Shown here: one piece after another, positions 26,886 to 35,225 of the stretch | Layout: every line of letters begins with the position of its first letter | How positions within the stretch are numbered: position 1 is the first letter of the stretch | Source: Chryseobacterium jejuense | Lineage (GTDB): Bacteria; Bacteroidota; Bacteroidia; Flavobacteriales; Weeksellaceae | Direction: 5' to 3' | Assembly: GCF_017877355.1 (NCBI RefSeq) | Contig: NZ_JAGIPR010000017.1 | Span: 1-64,000 of the forward strand | DNA length: 64,000 nt | Translations under genes and position numbers: made by a program | Notes under the pieces: model-generated | Seen by the model: only the letters and a program-made list of their open reading frames with translations | Told to the model about the DNA's origin: nothing | Database searches by the model: none

Positions 26886-28460
26886 ATGAATACATCAAGG
26901 AATATCATTAAAAATTTATTGTTATATAATAATGAAAACCAAATCCTCTATGATCTTAACAGCCTATCGGGAAAAGAAATAGCCGAAAAAATAATAACCG
27001 TTGCCACCAGCCTAAGATCTACAGGAAAATTTGGTTGCGGAGATAGGGTGATTCTGATTATGAATGATTCACCGGAATTTATTTATTCATTCTTATCTTT
27101 AATATCAATCGGGTGCATTCCCGTTCCCCTTAACCCTTTAATTCAGGATTCGGAATTAGAATATATCTTACTGGACTCTAAAGCAACAGGGGTTATTATA
27201 GATAATCACCAATATCTTAGGCTTTATCATACTATACATAGCTCATACCACATTATAAATGATTGCATCATAGTAAATAATCCTTCAGTAAAAGAATATG
27301 GTTCAATAAATTATTTACAGAAATTTTTATCTCCTCAAAATTCCCCTGCCGTTTCTTTGGAATTGGAGTTTGAATATGCAGAAAATAATCCGGTTGCTTT
27401 CTGGCAATATACTTCCGGAACTACCGGTAATCCAAAGGCAGTACAGCACAGGCATCATACTATGCTTACAAATACAGATCTATTTGCACAAAAGACATTG
27501 GAAATTACTAAAGAAGACATCATATTATCCGTTTCCAAGATGTTTTTCGGTTACGGATTAGGAAACAGTCTGTTTTTTCCGTTGCTCACAGGAGCTTCTG
27601 TGATAATTGATGAAAAATGGTTCACAGTTGATTATCTGAAAAAAAACATAAGGCTTTATAAACCCACCATTTTATTTGGGACCCCAAAAGTATATGCGGA
27701 AATTCTTCATCAGCACGAGAACTTTTCAAAAAATGAGTTCAATAGCATAAGATTATTTATATCCGCAGGATCTTCCCTTCCGGAATCTATCATCAGAGAA
27801 TGGGAGACTGTATTTGATAAAACGATTATCAACGGAATTGGTTCTACAGAAATAGGACATATTTTCATGTGCAACCACCAATTACAAGAACAAAGTAAAA
27901 ATTCATCACTAGGTGTTCCCGTTCCCGGCTACCATATAAAAATAAGCAGGATCGACACGCCCGATGAAACAATAGAAAACTATGGAGAGATAGGTGAACT
28001 GTGCATTTATCCTCCAAAAAGCACACTCAGTTCATATTGGGAAAAAGAAGAAACCAATAAAATAAAATATAAAGAAGGTTGGTATTTTTCAGGAGACCTG
28101 TGTTCTCAAAATGAAGATGGCTCCTACATCTATCACGGCAGAAAAGACGATCTGTTTAAGGTAAATGGACGCTGGGTAAATCCTATTGAAATAGAAAATT
28201 ATGTATTACAGAACTTCAGGCAGGTAAATGAATGTGCCATCAGCTATTACCTGGATGATGATGATCTTGCCAGGTCAGTATTATATCTGGTGGAAAAAAA
28301 CGGAATTGCCACTGATGTTCTTTCTGAAGAAATTCAAAAAAAACTGTCAGAAAACTTCCCCTCCTATAAACGTCCTTCCAGAATTTATTTCATAAAAGAA
28401 TTAACCAGAAATAGCAATGGAAAAGTAATCAGAAAAAGACTGGAAAACAATTTAACATAA
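26886..28460 (+). CDS. pqsA-like: Anthranilate(benzoate)-CoA ligase, PqsA-like
   Basis: 524 residues of the benzoate-CoA-ligase branch of AMP-forming enzymes. The P-loop is YTSGTTGNPK (175-184), followed by the family-diagnostic KMFFGYGLGNSLFFP, FGTPKVYAE, GIGSTEIGHIF (about 318), the hinge GRKDDLFKVNGRW (about 418) and the catalytic Lys in NGKVIRKRL near the end. From memory, Pseudomonas PqsA (517 residues) has the same KMFFGYG-GNSLFFP and GATEVGH blocks. Predicted role: activate anthranilate, made by the TrpE/TrpG pair of the same operon, as its CoA thioester. First gene of the cluster, 22 nt before the PqsB-like gene. Substrate is inference; loading onto the cluster ACP is an alternative. 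Confidence 0.88.
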   Translation: MNTSRNIIKNLLLYNNENQILYDLNSLSGKEIAEKIITVATSLRSTGKFGCGDRVILIMNDSPEFIYSFLSLISIGCIPVPLNPLIQDSELEYILLDSKATGVIIDNHQYLRLYHTIHSSYHIINDCIIVNNPSVKEYGSINYLQKFLSPQNSPAVSLELEFEYAENNPVAFWQYTSGTTGNPKAVQHRHHTMLTNTDLFAQKTLEITKEDIILSVSKMFFGYGLGNSLFFPLLTGASVIIDEKWFTVDYLKKNIRLYKPTILFGTPKVYAEILHQHENFSKNEFNSIRLFISAGSSLPESIIREWETVFDKTIINGIGSTEIGHIFMCNHQLQEQSKNSSLGVPVPGYHIKISRIDTPDETIENYGEIGELCIYPPKSTLSSYWEKEETNKIKYKEGWYFSGDLCSQNEDGSYIYHGRKDDLFKVNGRWVNPIEIENYVLQNFRQVNECAISYYLDDDDLARSVLYLVEKNGIATDVLSEEIQKKLSENFPSYKRPSRIYFIKELTRNSNGKVIRKRLENNLT

Positions 28461-28482
28461 CACAAATTATTAATATTAAAAT

Positions 28483-29355
28483 ATGCAGATAATAGATGCA
28501 GTAAGCGAAGTTCCCGGAATGAATATCATTGGTATCCGTGGTAAAATGCAGAATGGCTTTCAATGCCAGATTTACGAAATCGAAAAAGAAAAATCCTTAT
28601 CCGCCTGGGCTTCAGAATTAAGCAGACAGCTATTGGATAAAAATGCTGTTTCGCAAGATGAGCTGGGCATAATTATCAATGCTTCTATTTCGCTATATGA
28701 TACTACTGCTCTGAGAAATACCTCAGCTCCCGGCGTAGGGCATGAAGTACAAAAGCATTTGGATGCAAAAAATGCATTCGTTTTCGAAATGTTTCATAAT
28801 GACTTGGGAAATATGATTAAAATCGCATCTGATTTTTTATCAAACTCTGAGCATAAATATGCATTGATCATTCAATCAAATAAATTCTCGGATTTCCTTA
28901 AGGATGATAAAAACGGATTCTGTATTCCTGACGGGGTAAATGCATTGCTCCTTAAATCAAGCAGCAACAAAATAGAATTGGAAAATATCCATATTCTTTC
29001 CTCAGAAATATCAAAAGCGGGTTTAAGCTTCAATGCAGGAAATGAAGAAGCCCTGAAAAAAGAGAATATTTTCAGATTGAACTGGAATTACAGTTCATCC
29101 TTTGTAAAAGCCATCAACTCTGAATTGAAAAATATATTCTTAAAACTAAAAGAACAACAGACCCCGGTGATCACAGAAAAATGGTTTTCAGAACACCTCT
29201 CATCCCATGAAACTGAAAATACACTAGCCATGAATACTATTCCGTGGCATTTACAAGAAAACAAACAACTAAAAAAACACCCCCTCACCATAGTATCATA
29301 CAATCCGTTTCTTGCCCAATATTCGGTTCTAAAAATTACAAATGATGAAATATAA
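28483..29355 (+). CDS. pqsB-like: PqsB-like non-catalytic KAS III-type subunit
   Basis: 290 residues with a thiolase-like outline but no active-site Cys (region reads NAFVFEMFHNDLGNMIK) and no catalytic His/Asn motifs. Blocks such as GHEVQKHLDAKNAFVFEM, NGFCIPDGVNALLL and a terminal SYNPF correspond to my recollection of Pseudomonas PqsB (GHPLQKVLGANRAHVFDL; SGFALADGALALL; SFDPF). In the known system PqsB pairs with PqsC to condense a fatty-acyl donor with 2-aminobenzoylacetate. The reading frame overlaps the PqsC-like gene by 14 nt, typical of obligate heterodimers. Confidence 0.85.
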   Translation: MQIIDAVSEVPGMNIIGIRGKMQNGFQCQIYEIEKEKSLSAWASELSRQLLDKNAVSQDELGIIINASISLYDTTALRNTSAPGVGHEVQKHLDAKNAFVFEMFHNDLGNMIKIASDFLSNSEHKYALIIQSNKFSDFLKDDKNGFCIPDGVNALLLKSSSNKIELENIHILSSEISKAGLSFNAGNEEALKKENIFRLNWNYSSSFVKAINSELKNIFLKLKEQQTPVITEKWFSEHLSSHETENTLAMNTIPWHLQENKQLKKHPLTIVSYNPFLAQYSVLKITNDEI

Positions 29356-30376
29356 CTCCTCCATAAAAAGTGTAGCCATAGGACTTCCAGAGACATATTA
29401 CACCAATGATATGCCTCCATTTTCCGAAATTCCCAATCTTCCAAAAAACTGGTGGAGAAATTGGGGAATGGAAGGAAGATATATGGTAAACAAAGAAAAA
29501 GGAGAATCCTGCTCTCAACTTGCCAGAAAAGCATCTTTGGGAGCCATAGAAAAAGCAGGTCTTTCTACACAGGACATAGATCTTATCATAGGAACCACAT
29601 GCACCATTACAGGTTGGTCTGATAAAGAAGACGACAGAATTTTCCCGGGAATTTCAGAATATTTAAAAACAGAACTGAACTGTAAACACTCAGCGATGAC
29701 TATGGAAGTCAACCAGGCATGCATATCATTCCTGGTAGCCCTGCAAATAGCATCTGATTACATAAAAACAGGAATGTACAAAAACGTTCTAATCTGTTCC
29801 GCAGAAACATTTACGCAAATTGCAGACTTCTCCTTACCCTCTTCTACCCTTTTTGGAGATGGTGCGGCAGCAATAGTCATTGGAAGATCAGAAAAAGAAG
29901 GAAAATTGGTTTCTTCTCACTATAAAAGCATTCCCACCTATAATGATATTGCAACATTACAATGGAAAACCCCGGCAGATAAGCCCGGGAAAGAATTTAT
30001 CCGTCCTTACTTTACATTAGGAGAAGATGCCCCCACTCAAATGCAGACATTTGTGCCTCAAAATGTTCCTGAGGTTGTCTTTAAAGCTTTAGAAAAGGCA
30101 GACGCATCTCTTGAAGATATACATCATTTTGTCTTTCATCAGCCATCAAAAATGCTTATCAGAATGTGGGCAATGGGAATAGGAATAAAGAAAGAAAAAT
30201 ATACAACCACCGTAGAAAAATACAGTTGCCTGAGCTCTGCCTCAATCCCCATGACCCTCTACTTTGCATTAAAAAACGGGAAAATAAAACCCAATAATAC
30301 AGTCGTACTTGCCGGAGCAGGAATCGGATGGGGTTTTGGAGCACAGGTATGGAATACAGAAAATATTAACTATTAA
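29342..30376 (+). CDS. pqsC-like: PqsC-like condensing enzyme (KAS III fold)
   Basis: 344 residues. Active-site Cys127 in NQACISFLVALQ; His in FVFHQPSKML (about 267). The position of the usual catalytic Asn (YGNTSAAS in FabH) reads YSCLSSAS, so the Asn is missing. An Asn-less Cys-His site is a hallmark of PqsC. NWWRNWGMEGRY near the start and GAGIGWGFGAQVW at the end also match remembered PqsC blocks. Predicted reaction: acyl transfer from the chain donor to Cys127, then condensation with 2-aminobenzoylacetate or its N-hydroxylated form and ring closure to a 2-substituted 4-quinolone. Here the donor may be the cluster ACP-bound chain. Confidence 0.88.
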   Translation: MMKYNSSIKSVAIGLPETYYTNDMPPFSEIPNLPKNWWRNWGMEGRYMVNKEKGESCSQLARKASLGAIEKAGLSTQDIDLIIGTTCTITGWSDKEDDRIFPGISEYLKTELNCKHSAMTMEVNQACISFLVALQIASDYIKTGMYKNVLICSAETFTQIADFSLPSSTLFGDGAAAIVIGRSEKEGKLVSSHYKSIPTYNDIATLQWKTPADKPGKEFIRPYFTLGEDAPTQMQTFVPQNVPEVVFKALEKADASLEDIHHFVFHQPSKMLIRMWAMGIGIKKEKYTTTVEKYSCLSSASIPMTLYFALKNGKIKPNNTVVLAGAGIGWGFGAQVWNTENINY

Positions 30377-30389
30377 AAATTACAATAGA

Positions 30390-30635
30390 ATGGAAAACCA
30401 AGAATTATTCAACAAAGTGTATGCTATTTTAGCAGATATTGCAGAATGCGATATTAATATGATTAAACCTGATACAGACCTGTTAAATGAAATAGGAGTT
30501 ACTTCTCTTATGGGATTGGAAGTTTTGGTTGAGCTGGAAAGAGAATTCGACATCAGCTTAGATGAAGGAATCCTGATCAAAATGAAGACGCCGAAAGATA
30601 TCGTAGACGTTCTGGAAGAAGAATTGGCCGTTTAA
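30390..30635 (+). CDS. Acyl carrier protein of the cluster
   Basis: 81 residues from ATG 30390; an upstream in-frame ATG inside the previous gene would add 27 unlikely residues. It has the ACP helix II motif EIGVTSLMGLEVLVELE with the phosphopantetheine-accepting Ser39 in TSL rather than the common DSL. Acidic, normal ACP length. Canonical pqs operons lack an ACP, so this carrier most likely holds the growing chain made by the KS/CLF/FabG/FabZ proteins encoded downstream and presents it to the PqsBC-like enzyme. A terminator-like hairpin follows 13 nt later. Confidence 0.9.
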   Translation: MENQELFNKVYAILADIAECDINMIKPDTDLLNEIGVTSLMGLEVLVELEREFDISLDEGILIKMKTPKDIVDVLEEELAV

Positions 30636-30648
30636 GAATACAAAACAT

Positions 30649-30687
30649 AATCTTTGGGTTTTTACCAGCGTGTCGGGCCCAAAGATT
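30649..30687 (+). terminator. Internal hairpin terminator/attenuator after the ACP gene
   Basis: AATCTTTGGG (30649-30658) pairs perfectly with CCCAAAGATT (30678-30687), followed by TTAATAGATTTT. It splits the cluster into a first unit (ligase, PqsB, PqsC, ACP) and the rest, perhaps reducing downstream expression or stabilising the upstream mRNA. Confidence 0.7.
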
Positions 30688-30766
30688 TTAATAGATTTTG
30701 ACTTTTCACCAATATTAATACAGCCCATTAATGTTGGTTTATAACAGACATCCGTAATTAAAAATA

Positions 30767-30785
30767 CTCACTTAAAAAAAGTGAG
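30767..30785 (+). terminator. Second small hairpin before the flavoenzyme gene
   Basis: CTCACTT (30767-30773) and AAGTGAG (30779-30785) form a 7-bp helix over a 5-A loop, then GGTTATTTCTTTT. It may be a second terminator or a leader hairpin of the 30828 gene (42 nt upstream of its ATG). Confidence 0.5.
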
Positions 30786-30827
30786 GGTTATTTCTTTTGG
30801 AAAAAATAAAACAAAATAATCTAAATA

Positions 30828-32321
30828 ATGATTGAAAATTTAGAAGTCGATGAATTAGTAATAGGTGCAGGACTTTGTGGCCTTATGTATGGTATTTCTG
30901 CAGTTACCGAAGGAAGCTCGGTTGCCATCAGCGAAGCCCATCATAAAGTAGGAGGTTATGCTACCAATTTTTATCGGAACAAAAGAAAATTTGTTTTTGA
31001 CTGCAGCCAACATAAAGTAAGCGGACTCAAAGAAAATGTTGGGAACCTATGGAATACCCTTAAAAGACTCGAACTACAGTCATTACTGGACGAATTCGAA
31101 TTGCATGAAGAAATTGGAACAGTAGTGTATAAAAACCAATTCATCAAACTTCCCTCTGAGCCGGAAGACATAAAAAAAACACTCATTACCCATTTCCCGG
31201 ATGAATTGGCAGGAATAGAAAAACTATTTCAGGATATAGAATCTCACGGATATCAGCATTATATGTTTTTTAGAAAACTGATGAATGAATATACCATAAA
31301 CAGAGATATTTTGAGAGAAAGCAGAGGCTTATCAAAAATTACAGCCCGTGATTACTTTCAATCCATTTTCAAAGGACCGGACATTGTAGAAGTACTCAGT
31401 CCCATTGCTATTTATTCAGGTTCTATTTCCAATGAAGTCAATGCATTTTATTTTCTTCATTGCCTTTATGCCATGTTCTATGGCGGCCCCGCATTTATGA
31501 AAGGAACCGGACAGCGTATTTCGGATCTGCTGTTAAAAGAATTTGTAGACCGCGGCGGAATTCTTCTGAAGAAAAACCAGGTGCACGAGATGGAAGATAT
31601 GGGCGACCATATGCTGGTAACCACCCGGAAAAATATAGTAAAGACCAAAAGGGTCATCGCGACCTGCCCTCCCGAAGATGTAGTAAGAATGCTGAAAAAA
31701 GATGAAAAGTCTCAGGAATTTAAAGAAGTTCTCGAAAACTTTACCGTTGGATGGGGACATTTTTGTGTATTTGCTGTACTTTCTGTTCCACCCGATGAAC
31801 TGGGAATTAGCTCACCAGAATACCTTTTGGTGTCCGACACAGGTGATGACTTTACAGAAGAAGATTTTGAGAACGACCGGTATTATGACCTTTTTACCCT
31901 GAGTGTCAGCAATTATCACCGGGTAGACCCGGAAGGCGGCTATATTCTCCAGTTTATAGTTCTGGATCATGGAGACCGCTGGTTCCACCTGTCCGAAGAA
32001 GAATATAATCAGAGAAAAGATAAAATTCAGGAAAAACTGATCAAAAGAGTTCTTAAAACCTTTCCTCAGATAGAAGACAAGCTGATCTATACAGAATCTT
32101 CAACTCCGAAGACCAATTACAAATTTACACTGGCTACCAAAGGTTCGGCTTTCGCCTACAAAATGCTTCCAAAAACCAATTTAGGGCTATTGAGCAACTT
32201 CCCAAATGACAAAGTAAAACTGGTAAGCACATGGTCCGGAGGTCCCGGCTATGAAACCGCAATGTGTTTCGGATTTACACAAGGAAAACTATTAAATATG
32301 GAAAAAACACAAAATATATGA
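30828..32321 (+). CDS. CrtI/CrtISO-like FAD oxidoreductase
   Basis: 497 residues. N-terminal dinucleotide motif VIGAGLCGLMYG with SEAHHKVGGYATNFYR (the GG-AT-F block of the phytoene desaturase/carotene isomerase family) and the C-terminal STWSGGPGYETAMCFG FAD-binding block. It lacks a signal or TM segment. Related enzymes desaturate or isomerise conjugated polyenes. With KS/CLF/KR/DH genes in the same operon, action on a polyene acyl chain is the attractive reading (inference). The end overlaps the next gene by ATGA. Confidence 0.8.
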   Translation: MIENLEVDELVIGAGLCGLMYGISAVTEGSSVAISEAHHKVGGYATNFYRNKRKFVFDCSQHKVSGLKENVGNLWNTLKRLELQSLLDEFELHEEIGTVVYKNQFIKLPSEPEDIKKTLITHFPDELAGIEKLFQDIESHGYQHYMFFRKLMNEYTINRDILRESRGLSKITARDYFQSIFKGPDIVEVLSPIAIYSGSISNEVNAFYFLHCLYAMFYGGPAFMKGTGQRISDLLLKEFVDRGGILLKKNQVHEMEDMGDHMLVTTRKNIVKTKRVIATCPPEDVVRMLKKDEKSQEFKEVLENFTVGWGHFCVFAVLSVPPDELGISSPEYLLVSDTGDDFTEEDFENDRYYDLFTLSVSNYHRVDPEGGYILQFIVLDHGDRWFHLSEEEYNQRKDKIQEKLIKRVLKTFPQIEDKLIYTESSTPKTNYKFTLATKGSAFAYKMLPKTNLGLLSNFPNDKVKLVSTWSGGPGYETAMCFGFTQGKLLNMEKTQNI

Positions 32322-33343
32322 GCAATCTAAAGAAAAAAACACTAAGCCCAAAGTTTACCCTCTTATTAGAAAAACTGAATAAAGCTTCCGAAAAAAAACA
32401 GATGAGCCTCCTTCTGGATCATCCTTGGGACGAACCTGTAGAAAGCGCCTGGTTGAAAAAAAGAGAAAATATTGCGATCTACGGAACACCTTATTATGAC
32501 CTTGCTACAGAAGAAGAAAGAAGACTTTTATCCGTCTATGAAACAGGTTCATGGTGGTACACTTTCATCGTATTCGAAAACCTTGTGTCAGAATACTATA
32601 TGAAAATCGTCAATCATGGCTCCCTTAAAAAATTTCCCGAAGTCGTAAAATACATACATCATTTCTGCAAAGAAGAAATAGTGCATGCAATGGTCTTCAA
32701 AAAGGCAATGGCCCATTTTCAGATTACCCCCTTCCCCAGCCCTTTAAACCTTAGAGAAATATACAGCCACAATGCCTCAATGTCCGAATTTCCCCTAAAG
32801 GCCATCTACCTTACCATTCTTATTGAATGGCTGGCAGAAAACAATGCAATGGAAGACTGCAACAGCAAGGAAATTTCCCCCTTATCAAGAGCTGTAGCGG
32901 TAGAACATCATAAAGAAGAAGCAAGACATATAGAATGGGGCAAAAATATGATCCGTGAGTTTATAGATATGGTTCCTGAATTTTTGAAAGAAGCACAGGA
33001 AAGTACAGCTCCAATGCTCAGAAGCATGCTTGATATGTCGGTCTGTAGTATTGTGGTGTATTCCCGCGTCGGCTTTCAGAATCCTGCATTCAGAGATTAT
33101 AAAAAACTAATTCCTGCCGTGTTGGAAAGTGAAAACCGTCAGAAAATCAATTCCAGAATTATGGCTCCCTTGATGAGATACTTCCTGGAACTTGGAATCT
33201 GCGATCCTAATGATGATGAAAACATGAAAGTATGGAGAGACAACAGATTTGAAAAAGAGGTGGAAGATGCTGTGGAATATTTCAGAAAAAAATCTGCCGC
33301 AACAGAGGATATAGATAATGTAATGAACAAAAACTACGACTAA
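32318..33343 (+). CDS. AurF-like diiron oxygenase
   Basis: 341 residues from ATG 32318, chosen because it overlaps the preceding stop as ATGA. The ligand pattern of the AurF (p-aminobenzoate N-oxygenase) family is visible: Glu in FENLVSEYY, E-x2-H in CKEEIVHAMVFKKAM, Glu in EWLAENNAMED, and H-x3-E-x2-H in VEHHKEEARHIEWG. AurF-type enzymes oxidise aryl amines to hydroxylamine or nitro groups. In an anthranilate-based pathway this may act on the aryl amine or quinolone, in parallel or in competition with the PqsL-like flavoenzyme; hydroxylation of the chain is another option. Stop overlaps the PqsD-like start (TAATG). Confidence 0.82.
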   Translation: MSNLKKKTLSPKFTLLLEKLNKASEKKQMSLLLDHPWDEPVESAWLKKRENIAIYGTPYYDLATEEERRLLSVYETGSWWYTFIVFENLVSEYYMKIVNHGSLKKFPEVVKYIHHFCKEEIVHAMVFKKAMAHFQITPFPSPLNLREIYSHNASMSEFPLKAIYLTILIEWLAENNAMEDCNSKEISPLSRAVAVEHHKEEARHIEWGKNMIREFIDMVPEFLKEAQESTAPMLRSMLDMSVCSIVVYSRVGFQNPAFRDYKKLIPAVLESENRQKINSRIMAPLMRYFLELGICDPNDDENMKVWRDNRFEKEVEDAVEYFRKKSAATEDIDNVMNKNYD

Positions 33344-34335
33344 TGAATACTGTCATATCCGGATTTGGTCATGCTCTGCCCTCTGTAACCATAGACAACA
33401 AAACAATTGTTGAATGGATGAATACCACGGAAGAATTCATAGAAACCCGTACAGGCGTGCTCACCAGACAACATATTTCTGAAAATGAAAGCACAGGCGT
33501 ATTAATGGTGGAAGCCTGCAAAAAAGCAATTGAAAAAGCCAATCTCTTACCGGAAGATATCGATATGCTGATTGTAAATACATTGAGTCCTGATTACCAT
33601 GATCCATCTCAGGCCTGCCTGATTCAGCCAATGCTTTCTCTGAAAAATACAATTCCCGTATTTGATATCCGGGCGCAGTGTAGTGGGCTTATTTATGGAA
33701 TGGACATCGCAAAACAATTTATAGCAACCGGAACTCATCAGAACATATTAGTATGCTGCGGAGAAGCTTTATCAAAAAGAATGGACTATTCTGATGACGG
33801 CAGAAACCTCTCCATATTACTTGGTGACGGTGCCGGAGCTGTTGTGCTAAGTGCTTCAGAGGATCAGAACAAAGGAATTCTGGATGCTGCAATACACGCT
33901 GATGGAAGTTATTTTGAACTGCTTTGGACAGAAAGTCCCGGTACATCAGGCAAAACCTTCAGCGGAGATGAAAGCAAATGTTCCTATTTCCGGATGAACG
34001 GCAAAGCCATGTTTAAACATGCGGTAGAGAAATTCACAGAAGTAACGGTACAGACATTGAAAAAGCACAATCTTTCCATGGAAGATATAGATGTTATTAT
34101 TCCCCATCAGCCCAATATGAGAATTTTGGATGCAGTGATAAATAATCTGGGAATTCCAAGAAATAAGGTACAGATCAATATACATAAATATGGAAATATT
34201 GCTTCCGGTTCTTTGCCCATCACACTGAGTGAATATATGGAGAATACTCCTCCGGAAGAAAGAGAAGGAAAGCTGGGACTTATAGTGGGATATGGCTCCG
34301 GAGCAACATGGGGAAGTGTTTTATATAAATTCTAA
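33343..34335 (+). CDS. pqsD-like: PqsD-like anthraniloyl-condensing KAS III
   Basis: 330 residues with a complete KAS III triad: Cys113 in DIRAQCSGLIYGMD, His in IIPHQPNMRILDAV (about 251), Asn in KYGNIASGSLP (about 281). The blocks NLLPEDIDMLIVNTLSPD then YHDPSQACLIQP, and GEALSKRMDYSDDGRNLSIL then LGDGAGAVV, are nearly word-for-word what I remember of Pseudomonas PqsD. This is the strongest single indication of pathway identity. Predicted reaction: anthraniloyl thioester plus malonyl thioester to 2-aminobenzoylacetyl thioester. In canonical pqs operons pqsD follows pqsC directly; here ACP, flavoenzyme and diiron oxygenase are inserted. Confidence 0.92.
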   Translation: MNTVISGFGHALPSVTIDNKTIVEWMNTTEEFIETRTGVLTRQHISENESTGVLMVEACKKAIEKANLLPEDIDMLIVNTLSPDYHDPSQACLIQPMLSLKNTIPVFDIRAQCSGLIYGMDIAKQFIATGTHQNILVCCGEALSKRMDYSDDGRNLSILLGDGAGAVVLSASEDQNKGILDAAIHADGSYFELLWTESPGTSGKTFSGDESKCSYFRMNGKAMFKHAVEKFTEVTVQTLKKHNLSMEDIDVIIPHQPNMRILDAVINNLGIPRNKVQINIHKYGNIASGSLPITLSEYMENTPPEEREGKLGLIVGYGSGATWGSVLYKF

Positions 34336-34346
34336 TCCATAATACC

Positions 34347-35225
34347 ATGTGGATCAATAAAACAGGAAATATAAACAACTCTTTAGCCATCTTGGGAACA
34401 ATCTCCAACCCGGTTTATCTGGTAAAAGAAGATCAGGAATACATACTGGTAGAAGGAGGATTAACCCGGGATGCCAAAACTCTGCTGGCACAATTGAAAG
34501 AATATGTTTCTGATCTGTCATTAGTCAGACACTGGTTTATTACACACTCCCATTATGACCATTGCGGAGCTATAGAATCTCTTTATCCTTATCTGAAGCA
34601 TGTAAAACTATATGCCTCGGAACATGCGGTGAAAAACTTCCGTAATGAAAAATATATAAAAAGGATTCGTCAGCTGAATGCCCTGATCTCAGATAAAGAG
34701 ATTAAAAAATTTCCGGCGGACTTACAACAGATTCCTTTCATCATTCTGAAAGATAAAGAACAAATAGAAACGGAATCTGGAATCTGGGAAGTAATCTATA
34801 CTCCGGGCCATAGTCCATGTTCTGTGAGTATTCATTATAAAGAAAAAGACATTTTGTTTGTATCGGATTCTTTAGGGGAAATTATCAATACAAAAAAATG
34901 GTTTCCGTTGGCTTTTGATCATGTAAGACAATTTATAGACAGCATCAATAGATTGGGAGATTTGTGTGCCGAGACTGTTGCTTTAGGACACAATGGTATC
35001 CTTACAAGTGTGGAGGCCCTATCTGCCCCAGCCTGCAGCCTTCTTGGGTGTAACGAATTGATAGAGTTTGTGGCCCTACGTAAAGATTATTTATCAGAAG
35101 AAGAATTGGTGGATCACGTATGCAAAAAATATAAAGTAATGGATCATTCCTTCATTCCGGATAAAGTATACAGAAAAAGTATAGAACTATTAATCTCTCA
35201 TTTAAAAACAGAATCATTCGTATGA
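34347..35225 (+). CDS. pqsE-like: PqsE-like metallo-beta-lactamase-fold thioesterase
   Basis: 292 residues. Metal-binding THSHYDHCG (His67, His69, Asp71, His72), a later GHS, FVSDSLGEI and GHNG complete the MBL site. The order of blocks (ILVEGGLTRDAKTLL; HWFITHSHYDHCG; SDSLGEI...W-PL-FD) follows Pseudomonas PqsE as I remember it. PqsE hydrolyses 2-aminobenzoylacetyl-CoA to the free acid used by PqsL and PqsBC. Position directly after the PqsD-like gene repeats the pqsD-pqsE order. A separate signalling role, as in Pseudomonas, cannot be judged. Confidence 0.88.
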   Translation: MWINKTGNINNSLAILGTISNPVYLVKEDQEYILVEGGLTRDAKTLLAQLKEYVSDLSLVRHWFITHSHYDHCGAIESLYPYLKHVKLYASEHAVKNFRNEKYIKRIRQLNALISDKEIKKFPADLQQIPFIILKDKEQIETESGIWEVIYTPGHSPCSVSIHYKEKDILFVSDSLGEIINTKKWFPLAFDHVRQFIDSINRLGDLCAETVALGHNGILTSVEALSAPACSLLGCNELIEFVALRKDYLSEEELVDHVCKKYKVMDHSFIPDKVYRKSIELLISHLKTESFV

